From Cohnella phaseoli (lineage in GTDB: Bacteria > Bacillota > Bacilli > Paenibacillales > Paenibacillaceae), in contig NZ_QRDZ01000041.1 in NCBI RefSeq assembly GCF_003386235.1, positions 1-64,000 on the forward strand: a DNA stretch of 64,000 nt. The letters run 5' to 3'. Shown here in pieces: positions 43,235 through 51,329 of this stretch; positions within the stretch are counted from its first letter, which is position 1, and each line of letters opens with the position of its first letter. The notes under the pieces are model-generated. The model was not told the origin of the DNA and did not search any database. It saw only the letters and a list, made by a program, of their open reading frames with translations. Position numbers and translations under genes: made by a program.

Positions 43235-44179
43235 TCACCCGACCAAAAATGCTTCTCTTTCGCGGAAGTACGCTGCGGTTCTCGCGACCAAGTCGTCCAG
43301 CTTGGCCGCATCCGGCTTGCCGTACATCGCCGGATAGGGATCTCCTCCCGGGCCCAGCGGTTCCGGGGTCACGAATCGGCCTTCGCGGTTAAATCCGAGT
43401 ACGTACAAAGCCATAATGATCGTATCCAAGTCCATGAAGCCGTCCCCGAGCGCCCCCCGGTTGCTGTCGGCCATGTGCAGGTTGACGAGCCGTTCGCCCG
43501 CCTCCAGCAGAGCTTCGCCGATGTGAGCCTCCTCCGCTTGCATGTGGTACACGTCCGCGTTGATATGTTGAACTCCCGGATGATCGACCGCCGCGATGTA
43601 GGCCTTGGCATCGGCAATTGTGCGGACCAGACTGACTTCCGCCGCGCGGATCGGCTCGATGGCGGCCTTCACTCCGTACTCCACGAACCGGTCCGCTACG
43701 ATGCCCAAAGTGTCCACGCTGCGCTGAAACTCCATATCGTCGTAGGCCTTCGGTCTGCCTACCGCTCCGGGCACGACCAGGAGATAAGAGCCTCCCATCT
43801 CGGCAGTAAATTCGATTTCCCGCTTCAGATAATCGATGGCCGCCTGCCGATGCGGCGCCCGGCTGCTCGACAGATCGTTGTCGGCCGAGAACATGCCGCA
43901 TACTCCCGACGTCTTGATGCCATGCGCTTCAAGTATGTCGATCGTTTCCTTCGCCCGGTAGCCCAGATCGGGCCCGTAATGATTGCCGTGAAGCTCGATG
44001 TAGCCGATACCCGAACGTTGCAGTCTCTTCGCGGACGTCTCCAAGCTTTCCATTCCAAAGCCCCAGTTGCTCCACGATAAGTTCAGCCTTTCGCGCAACC
44101 TTTCCGGCTGTTCCCTTTTCAATGCGAGGAAGGCGCTCCTAATCCGCTCGTTCTTCTCTTCGTACCGTTGCTTGGTCAT
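43235..44179 (-). CDS. Sugar phosphate isomerase/epimerase family TIM-barrel protein
   Basis: A protein of 314 residues of the xylose isomerase-like/AP endonuclease 2 fold. Likely metal ligands are Glu in AIEP, Asp and His in NADVYH, His in NLHMADSN and a final Glu in TPEPLG, as in ketose 3-epimerases. AAGGAGA precedes the ATG at 11 bases. Together with its neighbours it suggests conversion of an uncommon sugar; the exact substrate is unknown. Confidence 0.82.
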   Translation of the reverse strand: MTKQRYEEKNERIRSAFLALKREQPERLRERLNLSWSNWGFGMESLETSAKRLQRSGIGYIELHGNHYGPDLGYRAKETIDILEAHGIKTSGVCGMFSADNDLSSSRAPHRQAAIDYLKREIEFTAEMGGSYLLVVPGAVGRPKAYDDMEFQRSVDTLGIVADRFVEYGVKAAIEPIRAAEVSLVRTIADAKAYIAAVDHPGVQHINADVYHMQAEEAHIGEALLEAGERLVNLHMADSNRGALGDGFMDLDTIIMALYVLGFNREGRFVTPEPLGPGGDPYPAMYGKPDAAKLDDLVARTAAYFREREAFLVG

Positions 44180-44240
44180 TTCGCGCAGTCTCCTTTTATT
44201 AAGTATAGGTTCAAGAAGTCCGATTTTCAGAACAACCTCT

Positions 44241-45437
44241 TTAAGGCATCTCCGGATGATTAGGCCCGAAATGCTTGAGAAACACCATAGGCTCCCACTT
44301 GCTGTCGTTGACGATGCGCACGCCCTCCCGGGCGGCCGTCTCGCTAACGAAAAACTCGTCTCCGCTCATTTGACCGAACCGAAGCATATTTGCCGCCTCG
44401 GCTTGATGGGGACCGAACCGGCCGTGCCCCTGAACAAGCACCGTGCCATACGCCGCCGAATCGCGAACGATTACGCTCTGTCCGGGATTTACGGTCAGCT
44501 CCTTGGCGCCGATGTACGGATTGCCGTAAGTGACCCACTTCTCCGCATGCCGTTCGTCGGAATGCCCGCAAAGGAGGGGCGGACGATAATAATGCCGCTT
44601 ATAGTGCGGGTCCGTATTTTTCTCCCAATCCATCAGGCTCAGAATATACTCGATATCGCGCTTCCGGTCCTCCGGACAATTTTCCGTCAGAAACTCGTAC
44701 GGATACGTTTCGCCGCTTACGATATTCTCGTGCACGGAGTTCACGTCGCTGTTCCACTGAGGTTCATAAGTAAGCACAGATCCCGGGGCATGCACTACGC
44801 CAGGAGGCGTATACCAGCCCGTCCCCAACTGAATGCGATAAGCCCGCGACAGCTCGGTGATGCGGTTATCCGCTTCTTCGTACTTAAGCAATCTCTCCCT
44901 AACCTCGTCCAAGGTCGTATCCGGATCGTAGCCGAAATAGGTGACCGGGAATACCCCCAAATGGTTGTTCAGCTGCGGCGGAAAATAATAGGCCTCCGGC
45001 TTGCCGATCCTCCCGACCAGGCTTGCGGCCGCGTCGTCCAGATGGAGATGGTGGAACAACGGCGTCTCGTAATCGAAAAACTTGGCGTACATCGGCCAAG
45101 TGCCGTAACGTTCGTAGAGCGTTTCGCCGATCAGACGGCTGCCCAATTGTTCGACCGCATCCTTGAACAAAAAGACGACGGAGCCGTCCTCGTCGGCGGC
45201 GACGTAGCTCATCCCTTCGTCGGAAGGCGCCAGCGGTCCGTTCATGGCCGGGATGACCGAAGAGAACCACCGTTCTTTAATGGAGCCCCGTTCGGTTCCG
45301 AGCGCGTAATAGTCGTCGGGGTGCAGCCGCAATCTCCGGCCCGCTTGCGCGAAGCGCCTCGGCACGAACACCGGCTTCAAACGCAGAATTCCTTGTCCCC
45401 TATCGTAAGTTTCTTGAATAATCGAATGGTTGGACAC
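44241..45437 (-). CDS. Cupin-fold, mannose-6-phosphate isomerase-like protein
   Basis: A protein of 398 residues. An HHLHLDD segment near residue 130 and GWYTPPGVVHAPGS near 205 resemble the metal-binding motifs of type I phosphomannose isomerase-like cupins. It starts with GTG at 45437, about 9 bases after AAGGAGGG. It is the first gene of the operon divergent from the AraC regulator, directly downstream of a strong inverted repeat. I would expect an aldose-ketose isomerase role, but this is inference. Confidence 0.65.
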   Translation of the reverse strand: MSNHSIIQETYDRGQGILRLKPVFVPRRFAQAGRRLRLHPDDYYALGTERGSIKERWFSSVIPAMNGPLAPSDEGMSYVAADEDGSVVFLFKDAVEQLGSRLIGETLYERYGTWPMYAKFFDYETPLFHHLHLDDAAASLVGRIGKPEAYYFPPQLNNHLGVFPVTYFGYDPDTTLDEVRERLLKYEEADNRITELSRAYRIQLGTGWYTPPGVVHAPGSVLTYEPQWNSDVNSVHENIVSGETYPYEFLTENCPEDRKRDIEYILSLMDWEKNTDPHYKRHYYRPPLLCGHSDERHAEKWVTYGNPYIGAKELTVNPGQSVIVRDSAAYGTVLVQGHGRFGPHQAEAANMLRFGQMSGDEFFVSETAAREGVRIVNDSKWEPMVFLKHFGPNHPEMP

Positions 45438-45459
45438 GTTGTCATTCCCTCCTTAGGTC

Positions 45460-45496
45460 GTGTAGACGGACGAATCCCTCTTCGTCCAATCTACAC
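45460..45496. promoter_or_regulatory. Strong inverted repeat in the leader of the cupin gene
   Basis: GTGTAGA and GGACGAA (45460-45474) pair perfectly with TTCGTCC and TCTACAC (45481-45496), with small internal mismatches and a 6-base loop. It ends 8 bases before the ribosome binding site of the minus-strand operon, with no T-run. It could be an operator or an mRNA hairpin that controls translation. Confidence 0.55.
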
Positions 45497-45546
45497 CGTC
45501 ATGCCGCCTGGAGGAATTCCATATCTTGCGATTCATCTCAGCTTTC

Positions 45547-45576
45547 TTGTCGATTTGGCTTGACGGCAGGTATACT
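45547..45576 (+). promoter_or_regulatory. Likely sigma-A promoter of the AraC regulator gene
   Basis: TTGTCG (45547-45552), an 18-base spacer and TATACT (45571-45576), about 38 bases before the ATG. Confidence 0.5.
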
Positions 45577-45614
45577 GTGTACAAAACAAACGATGCGAGC
45601 CAGGAGGTTCCGAG

Positions 45615-46466
45615 ATGTTTCAAATTCCGTTCGAGCACCGGGAATATCCGCTCTTCGCCGACGATGCGCGGCCGCTTCTCGTATACGCCGGTCAAATCGG
45701 CGACGAACCGGACTGGGCGTTCGAAAGCCATAAGCACGACCACTTCACCGAAATTATCTACATCTGCGACGGCGAAGGGGATTTTCGGATCAACGACCGG
45801 CCGTACCGCGCGCGCAAGGGAGATCTTCTCATCTATCATCCGGGCGTGCTTCACGAGGAGAGATCCGATCCCGCGCGACCGCTACGCACTTATTTCTGCG
45901 CCGTAAGCGGGCTTCGTCTCGCCGGCGCGAAGCCCGGATGGCTGCTCTCCGAGCAAGCGGAGCCCGTTATCCGGGCAGAGAGCTGCGGACCTCAAATCGA
46001 ACAATGCTTCTCCGTGCTCCTGAACGAGCTGCGGTCCCAGACTTGGGGGCACGAAATGATCTGCCAGCATATGCTTAACTGCATTCTGATCCTGATTCTG
46101 CGAATCGCGGACGGTCAGGGCTCCGAGAGCGTCGGCGGCTCTTCGCACACGATCGGGGCGAAGGCCAAAGCCTTCATCGATCTGAACTATACGCGCGATC
46201 TGCCTTTATCCGAAATCGCGAGCCGTCTTTATCTCAGCCCCCATTACTTATCCCATGCTTTCAAGGAGGAGACCGGCAACTCCCCGATCAATTACTTGAT
46301 CCAGAGAAGAATCGGCGAGGCCAAGACGCTGCTGCTGACCACGACTCTGACCGTACAGGAAATCGCCGGCCGGATCGGGTACGAGAACGCGAATTATTTC
46401 AGCATGGCGTTTAAGAGAGGGACGGGGCTTACGCCAAGCGAGTTTCGCAAAAAGACCAAAAAATAA
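45615..46466 (+). CDS. AraC family transcriptional regulator with cupin sensor domain
   Basis: A protein of 283 residues: a cupin-type ligand domain (about 20-110, with HKHDHFTEIIYI) and two helix-turn-helix motifs in the last 100 residues (LSEIASRLYLS; VQEIAGRIGY). AGGAGG lies 8 bases before the ATG. Transcribed divergently from the cupin-epimerase-glycosidase operon, it probably activates that operon when its sugar is present. Confidence 0.9.
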   Translation: MFQIPFEHREYPLFADDARPLLVYAGQIGDEPDWAFESHKHDHFTEIIYICDGEGDFRINDRPYRARKGDLLIYHPGVLHEERSDPARPLRTYFCAVSGLRLAGAKPGWLLSEQAEPVIRAESCGPQIEQCFSVLLNELRSQTWGHEMICQHMLNCILILILRIADGQGSESVGGSSHTIGAKAKAFIDLNYTRDLPLSEIASRLYLSPHYLSHAFKEETGNSPINYLIQRRIGEAKTLLLTTTLTVQEIAGRIGYENANYFSMAFKRGTGLTPSEFRKKTKK

Positions 46467-46483
46467 GGCCGATGCAGGCACGA

Positions 46484-47443
46484 TCAAGCTTTAAGCCGAG
46501 CTCCCGTCGGCGCAGGATCGGCCGGGGTGGGCTTGCGGTTGACGATGACGATTCCGCCCGCGACCAGCGCAAGCGCCAGCCAAACGGTCAAGTGCAGCGG
46601 CTCGGACAGCAGCCATGCCGACAGGAATACGCCGAATACGGGAATCAGGAACAGATACATGGAGATGCTGCCCACCTGGTTGTATTTCATGACCGTATTC
46701 CACAGCACGAAGCCAAGCGCCGACAATACTGCAAGATACAGCAGCATGCCGATGGCGCGCCAAGTAAACTCAAAAGGCATAACGCCCGCGCCTGCCGCAC
46801 CAATCGTACTAAGCGCAAGCCCGCCGAGCAGCATCTGGTAAGAGGTCATGTATAGAATATCGAGGCGTACGGATTCTTTTTTCGACAGAACATTCCCCAA
46901 GCCTCCGAAAAACATCGCTGCCAGAAGACACACTTCGGCCAAGCCAAAATGAACGCCGGTCGCCCCGCCCGACAAACCGACTACGACAACTCCGGCGAAG
47001 CCGACGACAAGTCCGGTCAGCTTGCGCGACGTAATCCGGTCGTCCGCATACATCCGATGGGCGATGAGAATTTGGAAGAAGGAGGTTGTCCCGGCCAAAA
47101 TCGAGCCCTGCACCCCAGTCGAGCCGCTCATGCCATAGTAGAAAAACACATATTGCAGCAGCGTCTGGGAAAGCCCGATCTTCGCTACGCCCTGCCATGA
47201 GCCGCGTTGATAGCCGACGCTTCTGCCCATCAGCTTCATGAGCGCCAATATCAGCAGCGCCGCCATCGTAAACCGGAATCCCGCGAATAAGATTTGCTCG
47301 TACACCTGCCCCTTCCCGATCTCCAGCTCGGCGTAGCTCAGCTTGATGATCGGAAACGCGCTTCCCCACAAAAAAGTAGCACCCGTCGCTGCGGCCAATA
47401 TGCCGAGCGGGTGCGTAAATATTTTCTCCGTTGTCCATTTCAT
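46484..47443 (-). CDS. EamA/DMT family exporter
   Basis: About 319 residues forming ten predicted membrane spans in two EamA repeats, with ATFLWGSAFP in the first. The ATG at 47443 is 10 bases after GGGGAG; the ATG at 47461 has no ribosome binding site. It ends 17 bases from the convergent AraC gene. Family members export amino acids, metabolites or nucleosides; the substrate is unknown. Confidence 0.88.
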   Translation of the reverse strand: MKWTTEKIFTHPLGILAAATGATFLWGSAFPIIKLSYAELEIGKGQVYEQILFAGFRFTMAALLILALMKLMGRSVGYQRGSWQGVAKIGLSQTLLQYVFFYYGMSGSTGVQGSILAGTTSFFQILIAHRMYADDRITSRKLTGLVVGFAGVVVVGLSGGATGVHFGLAEVCLLAAMFFGGLGNVLSKKESVRLDILYMTSYQMLLGGLALSTIGAAGAGVMPFEFTWRAIGMLLYLAVLSALGFVLWNTVMKYNQVGSISMYLFLIPVFGVFLSAWLLSEPLHLTVWLALALVAGGIVIVNRKPTPADPAPTGARLKA

Positions 47444-47513
47444 TCGTGTTGGTCTCCCCATGTTTGCGGGCGTTTTTAATTCCTGTATCCAAAAAGTCCG
47501 CGATTATCTGATT

Positions 47514-47936
47514 TTATTGCTGGTTGTTTATCCCGAGCGCTTCTTTTAACCCATTCTGAAGGATTAAAGAATAGTTAAGCCCAGCCTCATCACCGGCATC
47601 TCTAAGCCATTTCGGCAATGTACAGTTTTTCGTAACCGACTTGTTTGCAGCTTCATCCCGGTAGGGAGGAAGGTATACTTCGACAAAAACGATTTTGTCG
47701 CTTGCATCTTCCAGTTCGATCGATTCAGGCGCAGACGGCTCAGGGTAAGAAATGCCTGCCTCTTCTAATTCGAGTGCACGGGTGACAAGCAGTTCCTTCG
47801 CCCTGGGGAGTCCTTCTATTAGATCCGTAGCTGTTACGGCCGTTCCGGGAAAATCAGGAAAATACATACTCAGATTAGTTTCCAACTTTTCGACGACAAT
47901 CGGATATACAAAGTGATTTTTCTTTTCCAAATTCAA
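47514..47936 (-). CDS. hicB: HicB family antitoxin
   Basis: A protein of 140 residues: an N-terminal degenerate RNase-H-like HicB fold (YPIVVEK, YFPDFPG, TAVTATDL) and a C-terminal DNA-binding segment with the TLPKWL motif. It starts with TTG at 47936, 6 bases after AAGGGAG, 44 bases after hicA. It neutralises HicA and represses the operon. Confidence 0.9.
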   Translation of the reverse strand: MNLEKKNHFVYPIVVEKLETNLSMYFPDFPGTAVTATDLIEGLPRAKELLVTRALELEEAGISYPEPSAPESIELEDASDKIVFVEVYLPPYRDEAANKSVTKNCTLPKWLRDAGDEAGLNYSLILQNGLKEALGINNQQ

Positions 47937-47980
47937 TCACGCTCCCTTAAATAAAGTCACGAAGTAGTCAACATCCGGAA

Positions 47981-48196
47981 TTAGAATTTGATCCCAGACT
48001 GGCGTTCGATACTTTTTAGTGTACCTTTGGCCAATGTGTCACCAAGACCGTGAACGCTGATATCGGCGAATTTGGTTGGGTCGTTCGGGTTTAGGTATCG
48101 CCGATGGCTTGTTTTGTTACCATGATTAGGGGATTCAATGAATCCGGCCTGTTTGAGAGCCTTTAGCACTTCTCGTACCGTTCGTTGTTTGCCCAC
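47981..48196 (-). CDS. hicA: HicA family mRNA interferase toxin
   Basis: A protein of 71 residues of dsRBD-like fold with the catalytic His at position 31 (TSHRRY) and the closing LAKGTLKSIERQSGI. It cleaves mRNA when free of HicB. It starts with GTG at 48196, 6 bases after TAGGAGA, and is the first gene of the toxin-antitoxin operon. Confidence 0.92.
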   Translation of the reverse strand: MGKQRTVREVLKALKQAGFIESPNHGNKTSHRRYLNPNDPTKFADISVHGLGDTLAKGTLKSIERQSGIKF

Positions 48197-48219
48197 TTCG
48201 TCTCCTACTCTCTACCTTT

Positions 48220-48249
48220 ATTATAATGCGCATAAATAACACGCGTCAA
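48220..48249 (-). promoter_or_regulatory. hicAB promoter
   Basis: On the minus strand TTGACG (48244-48249), an 18-base spacer and a perfect TATAAT (48220-48225). The start codon is 23 bases downstream of the -10 box. Confidence 0.8.
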
Positions 48250-48262
48250 TTTTGATCGATAT

Positions 48263-48343
48263 CATGGAACAAAAAAAACACACCTCGAACGCTTAGGCGC
48301 TCATAGGGGTGTGCTTCACTCACCGAATCGCTTTATTTTGTAG
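48263..48343. repeat. Left copy of ~82-bp direct repeat flanking the Rpn gene, containing a terminator
   Basis: It shares start CATGG-ACAAAAAAAA, hairpin arms CACACC/GGTGTG, the tract TGTGCTTCACTCACCGAA and the end TTTGTAG with the copy at 49414-49497. Read on the minus strand it is a terminator (AAGCACACC...GGTGTG then T8) located downstream of the Rpn gene. Confidence 0.85.
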
Positions 48344-48396
48344 TTGAACTGCCACAGTGAATAGGTAGAGCGATACTTAGCCATGATGTTATCACT

Positions 48397-49389
48397 TCAT
48401 TTTTCCTTACCCAGCTTCAGAACTTCTTCCTCGCTCAGCTCCGTCGCTTCTACGATTGTGCCGATATCGACTCCGAGCTTCAGCAGCTTGCGGGCCACCG
48501 TAATTTTTCCTTTTTGAATCCCCTCTTTCTCGCCTTCTCTCCTCCCCCTCTTCAACACTTCGGGGTCTATGAACGTCTTGATCATTCGGCTAACCTCCTC
48601 GGTTTGTTGATCGTCGCCGTAGCTGTTGTACAAATATTTTAAGATGCTGTCGAGAACCCGAAGCAGCCTGTCGATGTCGCCAAGCCGCAGCAGGCGTTGC
48701 TGGTGCAAATCCCGAATCGTGTCCAGCGTCTGTCCGACAACGGCCTTAAGCCGCTCGAACTCCTGGGCGAACAACCGCCTCTTCTCTTCGTCCGATCGAC
48801 CGCTTGACGCGATGCCGCGCATGCTTTTCCGTGAACGAAACACCTGCAAGGGGAGCAAAGCGATCAAGCGGCGCTCCTGCAAATCGCGAGGGGTTAGCGT
48901 CCAGTAGCGCAGCGTCGGAACCGTGTAGACCGTCTCCGAGCCGTTCGGCAGACGCAAGCGAAATGCCAGCTCGTCGCCGATCGCTTCGTTTTCCTCCAGG
49001 AAAATGACGATTTGACGGGGAAACGCCAGCAGCTGCGGTTCGTTGTCTTCCTCAACCCCGACCGCCAATTCCACCGCTTTTTCAAAGCCGTATCTAAACA
49101 TTCGAATGATCATCGACTGATCGTTTAACGTCTGAAACTCGACATGATAATGATAAGTGCCGCGAACGGTCGTCAGCTTCAAAAATAGATCGCCGACAAT
49201 GCGATCGTACGCGTCCGTCACAAACTCCGAGTTGCCGTAGTGAATCGATTGAACTTCCTCGCTGGCGAACTGCTCTCCGAACAAGCCGTTGACGAGCTGC
49301 ACGGTCAGCCGCTTCGATAGGCGGAACAGAACGCGCAGCATTTGATCGAGCTTAAGTCTTTCCTTATTGCCGCGATCCGATGGCTTCAT
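48397..49389 (-). CDS. Rpn family PD-(D/E)XK nuclease / putative transposase
   Basis: About 330 residues. A PD-(D/E)XK core lies within 20-140, with DAYDRIVGDLFL and an E-x-Q in YHVEFQT; the C-terminal helical part ends in an EGEKEGIQKGK-type basic repeat and a LSEEEVLKL helix, typical of the YhgA/Rpn family. The ATG at 49389 is 11 bases after AAAGGA; an ATG at 49416 lies inside the flanking repeat and has no ribosome binding site. Direct repeats on both sides suggest a mobile or recently copied unit. Confidence 0.85.
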   Translation of the reverse strand: MKPSDRGNKERLKLDQMLRVLFRLSKRLTVQLVNGLFGEQFASEEVQSIHYGNSEFVTDAYDRIVGDLFLKLTTVRGTYHYHVEFQTLNDQSMIIRMFRYGFEKAVELAVGVEEDNEPQLLAFPRQIVIFLEENEAIGDELAFRLRLPNGSETVYTVPTLRYWTLTPRDLQERRLIALLPLQVFRSRKSMRGIASSGRSDEEKRRLFAQEFERLKAVVGQTLDTIRDLHQQRLLRLGDIDRLLRVLDSILKYLYNSYGDDQQTEEVSRMIKTFIDPEVLKRGRREGEKEGIQKGKITVARKLLKLGVDIGTIVEATELSEEEVLKLGKEK

Positions 49390-49413
49390 TATACTACACT
49401 TCCTTTCCGGCTT

Positions 49414-49497
49414 CATGGCACAAAAAAAAGCACACCCCCGAGCGCTTCAAGCGCGCAATGGAGTGTGCTTCACTCACCGAAATTCCTTAATTTGTAG
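49414..49497. repeat. Right copy of ~84-bp direct repeat flanking the Rpn gene, containing a terminator
   Basis: The same layout as the copy at 48263-48343, with compensatory changes in the stem (AAGCACAC/GTGTGCTT plus an inner AGCGC/GCGCT-like helix) followed by T8 on the minus strand. Here it lies upstream of the Rpn gene and downstream of the system 3 kinase, whose transcript it could end. Confidence 0.85.
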
Positions 49498-49567
49498 ATT
49501 TATTGTAGCAGACGCGCGCTCGCAAGTAAAGTCCGATAAGCCTCCCAGCCTGCGGTAGCCCGTTCAA

Positions 49568-51328
49568 TTAGCTCTCTCCTGAAGGAGGCGGGGAGCCCAT
49601 ATTCAAAGGCAGCTTAATTCTCACCTGAGTCCCGATGCCTCTTCTGCTGAACAGTTCAACGCCGTAGCCCGGCCCGTAGGCCAACTGAATCCGCTCATGG
49701 ACGTTACGGATGCCGTATCCGGCGTCCATATGGGATTGCAAAGCGTTCCCCGCCTGCTCCGCGGTCATTCCCGCCCCGTCGTCGACGACTTCGAAGATCA
49801 TCCCGTCGCCTTCGCGATACAGACGAATAATGATATTCAAAGTTTGGTTGTCGTCCCATATAGCGTGATTGATGGCATTCTCGACAAAAGGCTGCAGCAT
49901 CAGCTTTAAAGTGGGATAAGGATATAACGACTCGTCGATCTGCCAGTGAACTCGAAATAAACTCTCAAACCTCATCTGTTGAATCGCGATATAGTGACGG
50001 GTAATGTCCAATTCCTTCTGCACAAGAATATTCTTTTTCCCTTTATTGAGAGACGTCTTATAGAAATTGGAGAGATGGGATACGACTCTGCCGACTTCCG
50101 GATCTTGGTTGCGGATAGCGAGAGACGAGATGATCGACAGCGTATTGTATAGAAAATGCGGGTTGATCTGGCTTTGCAGTGCGTATAATTCGGCTTCCTT
50201 CTTCAAGATTTCTTTCTTATATACTTCGTTAATCAGTTCGTTTAATCGATGTCTCATCACATGAAAAGCCTCGGCGAACTGCCCAATCTCGTCCCTTCCC
50301 CATCCTTGGGTATCAAAGATGAAATCCTCGTTCTCCACTTTGCGAATGTAACGGTAAAGCGTCAGGAAGCGATTCGAAAAATAGCGCGAGGTCAGGAAAA
50401 TAAGCACGACCGCCAGCACAACGCTTAATCCGGACATCAGCAGCATCCGATTGGTTTCCTGCCGGACGTCGGATAAGACGAAGCCGAGCGGCACGACAGA
50501 GACCGTCTTCCAACCGAACTTCATGCTGTTGTACACGATCAACGATTGCTCTCCGTCGATGTCCGTTTCGAATGTCCCTACGCTCCCGTTCTCCCACGGG
50601 CCGGATCCGATCAGGGAGGACAGAGGCTTGGCGATTTGCTCCTTATTTTTGGCCGAAAGAATGATCCCGTCGCTGTTAACGATGTAAATATCCTTGTTTA
50701 ACGTTTCCTTCTCGTAGAGCGAGTAGAGCACGTTCTCTTTAATATCGATCGTGAGAATTCCGTAAGGATACTGCAGCCTATGGTTATTCAGCAATCTGGC
50801 CAAGGTGAAGTTCGCTTTATCGCTGTTCACGATGCTGTAGATCGCGTCTCCGTACGACTTGGACAGCTTTTCATACCAGCTTTGGGACTTTAGCTCCTCG
50901 TCGATGTGCTTGACGAACAAGCCGTCGCTCGGAATCGTCTCGTTGTACGGGTACAGAGTAATGGCCTCAATATCGGCATTGGCGGCCATCACGCCATATA
51001 AGAGGTCGTTGATATAGTCGTAGGCTTCCACGAACTCGATGCTTTTGTCGTACGTTTGGGCCAAATATTCCTTCAAAGTCGTGTCCATGTAAAGCAGGCT
51101 CGATATTTGTTTATACGTTTCCAGACGGTTCTCGATGTTGTTATTGATTTGGGCATTCATCGTATTCATATTCTCGTGCGTTTGCCTGACCAATTGGCGT
51201 TCGGTGACGGTGTAGGAATAGAAGGAGACGAAGAGCAGCGGTATAACCGATGCAAACAGAAATAAGACGAGCAGCTTCCCCCGAATCGGCAAATTCATGA
51301 AAAAGAGCTTCATTTTCCGCAGCATCAT
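49568..51328 (-). CDS. Membrane sensor histidine kinase, YesM type (system 3)
   Basis: A protein of 586 residues: membrane spans near 15-35 and 295-315, a dCache-like extracellular region, HAMP, NPHFLYN near residue 388, and an ATPase domain with QPFVENAINHA and VDDGAGMT. It starts one base after the stop of the regulator gene (TGA-G-ATG), so the two are translationally coupled. Confidence 0.93.
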   Translation of the reverse strand: MMLRKMKLFFMNLPIRGKLLVLFLFASVIPLLFVSFYSYTVTERQLVRQTHENMNTMNAQINNNIENRLETYKQISSLLYMDTTLKEYLAQTYDKSIEFVEAYDYINDLLYGVMAANADIEAITLYPYNETIPSDGLFVKHIDEELKSQSWYEKLSKSYGDAIYSIVNSDKANFTLARLLNNHRLQYPYGILTIDIKENVLYSLYEKETLNKDIYIVNSDGIILSAKNKEQIAKPLSSLIGSGPWENGSVGTFETDIDGEQSLIVYNSMKFGWKTVSVVPLGFVLSDVRQETNRMLLMSGLSVVLAVVLIFLTSRYFSNRFLTLYRYIRKVENEDFIFDTQGWGRDEIGQFAEAFHVMRHRLNELINEVYKKEILKKEAELYALQSQINPHFLYNTLSIISSLAIRNQDPEVGRVVSHLSNFYKTSLNKGKKNILVQKELDITRHYIAIQQMRFESLFRVHWQIDESLYPYPTLKLMLQPFVENAINHAIWDDNQTLNIIIRLYREGDGMIFEVVDDGAGMTAEQAGNALQSHMDAGYGIRNVHERIQLAYGPGYGVELFSRRGIGTQVRIKLPLNMGSPPPSGES

Positions 51329-51329
51329 C

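Noticed and set aside
44067..45563. 498-codon plus-strand open frame opposite the cupin gene
   Set aside because: It covers the divergent promoter region and is antisense to a gene with recognisable metal-binding motifs.
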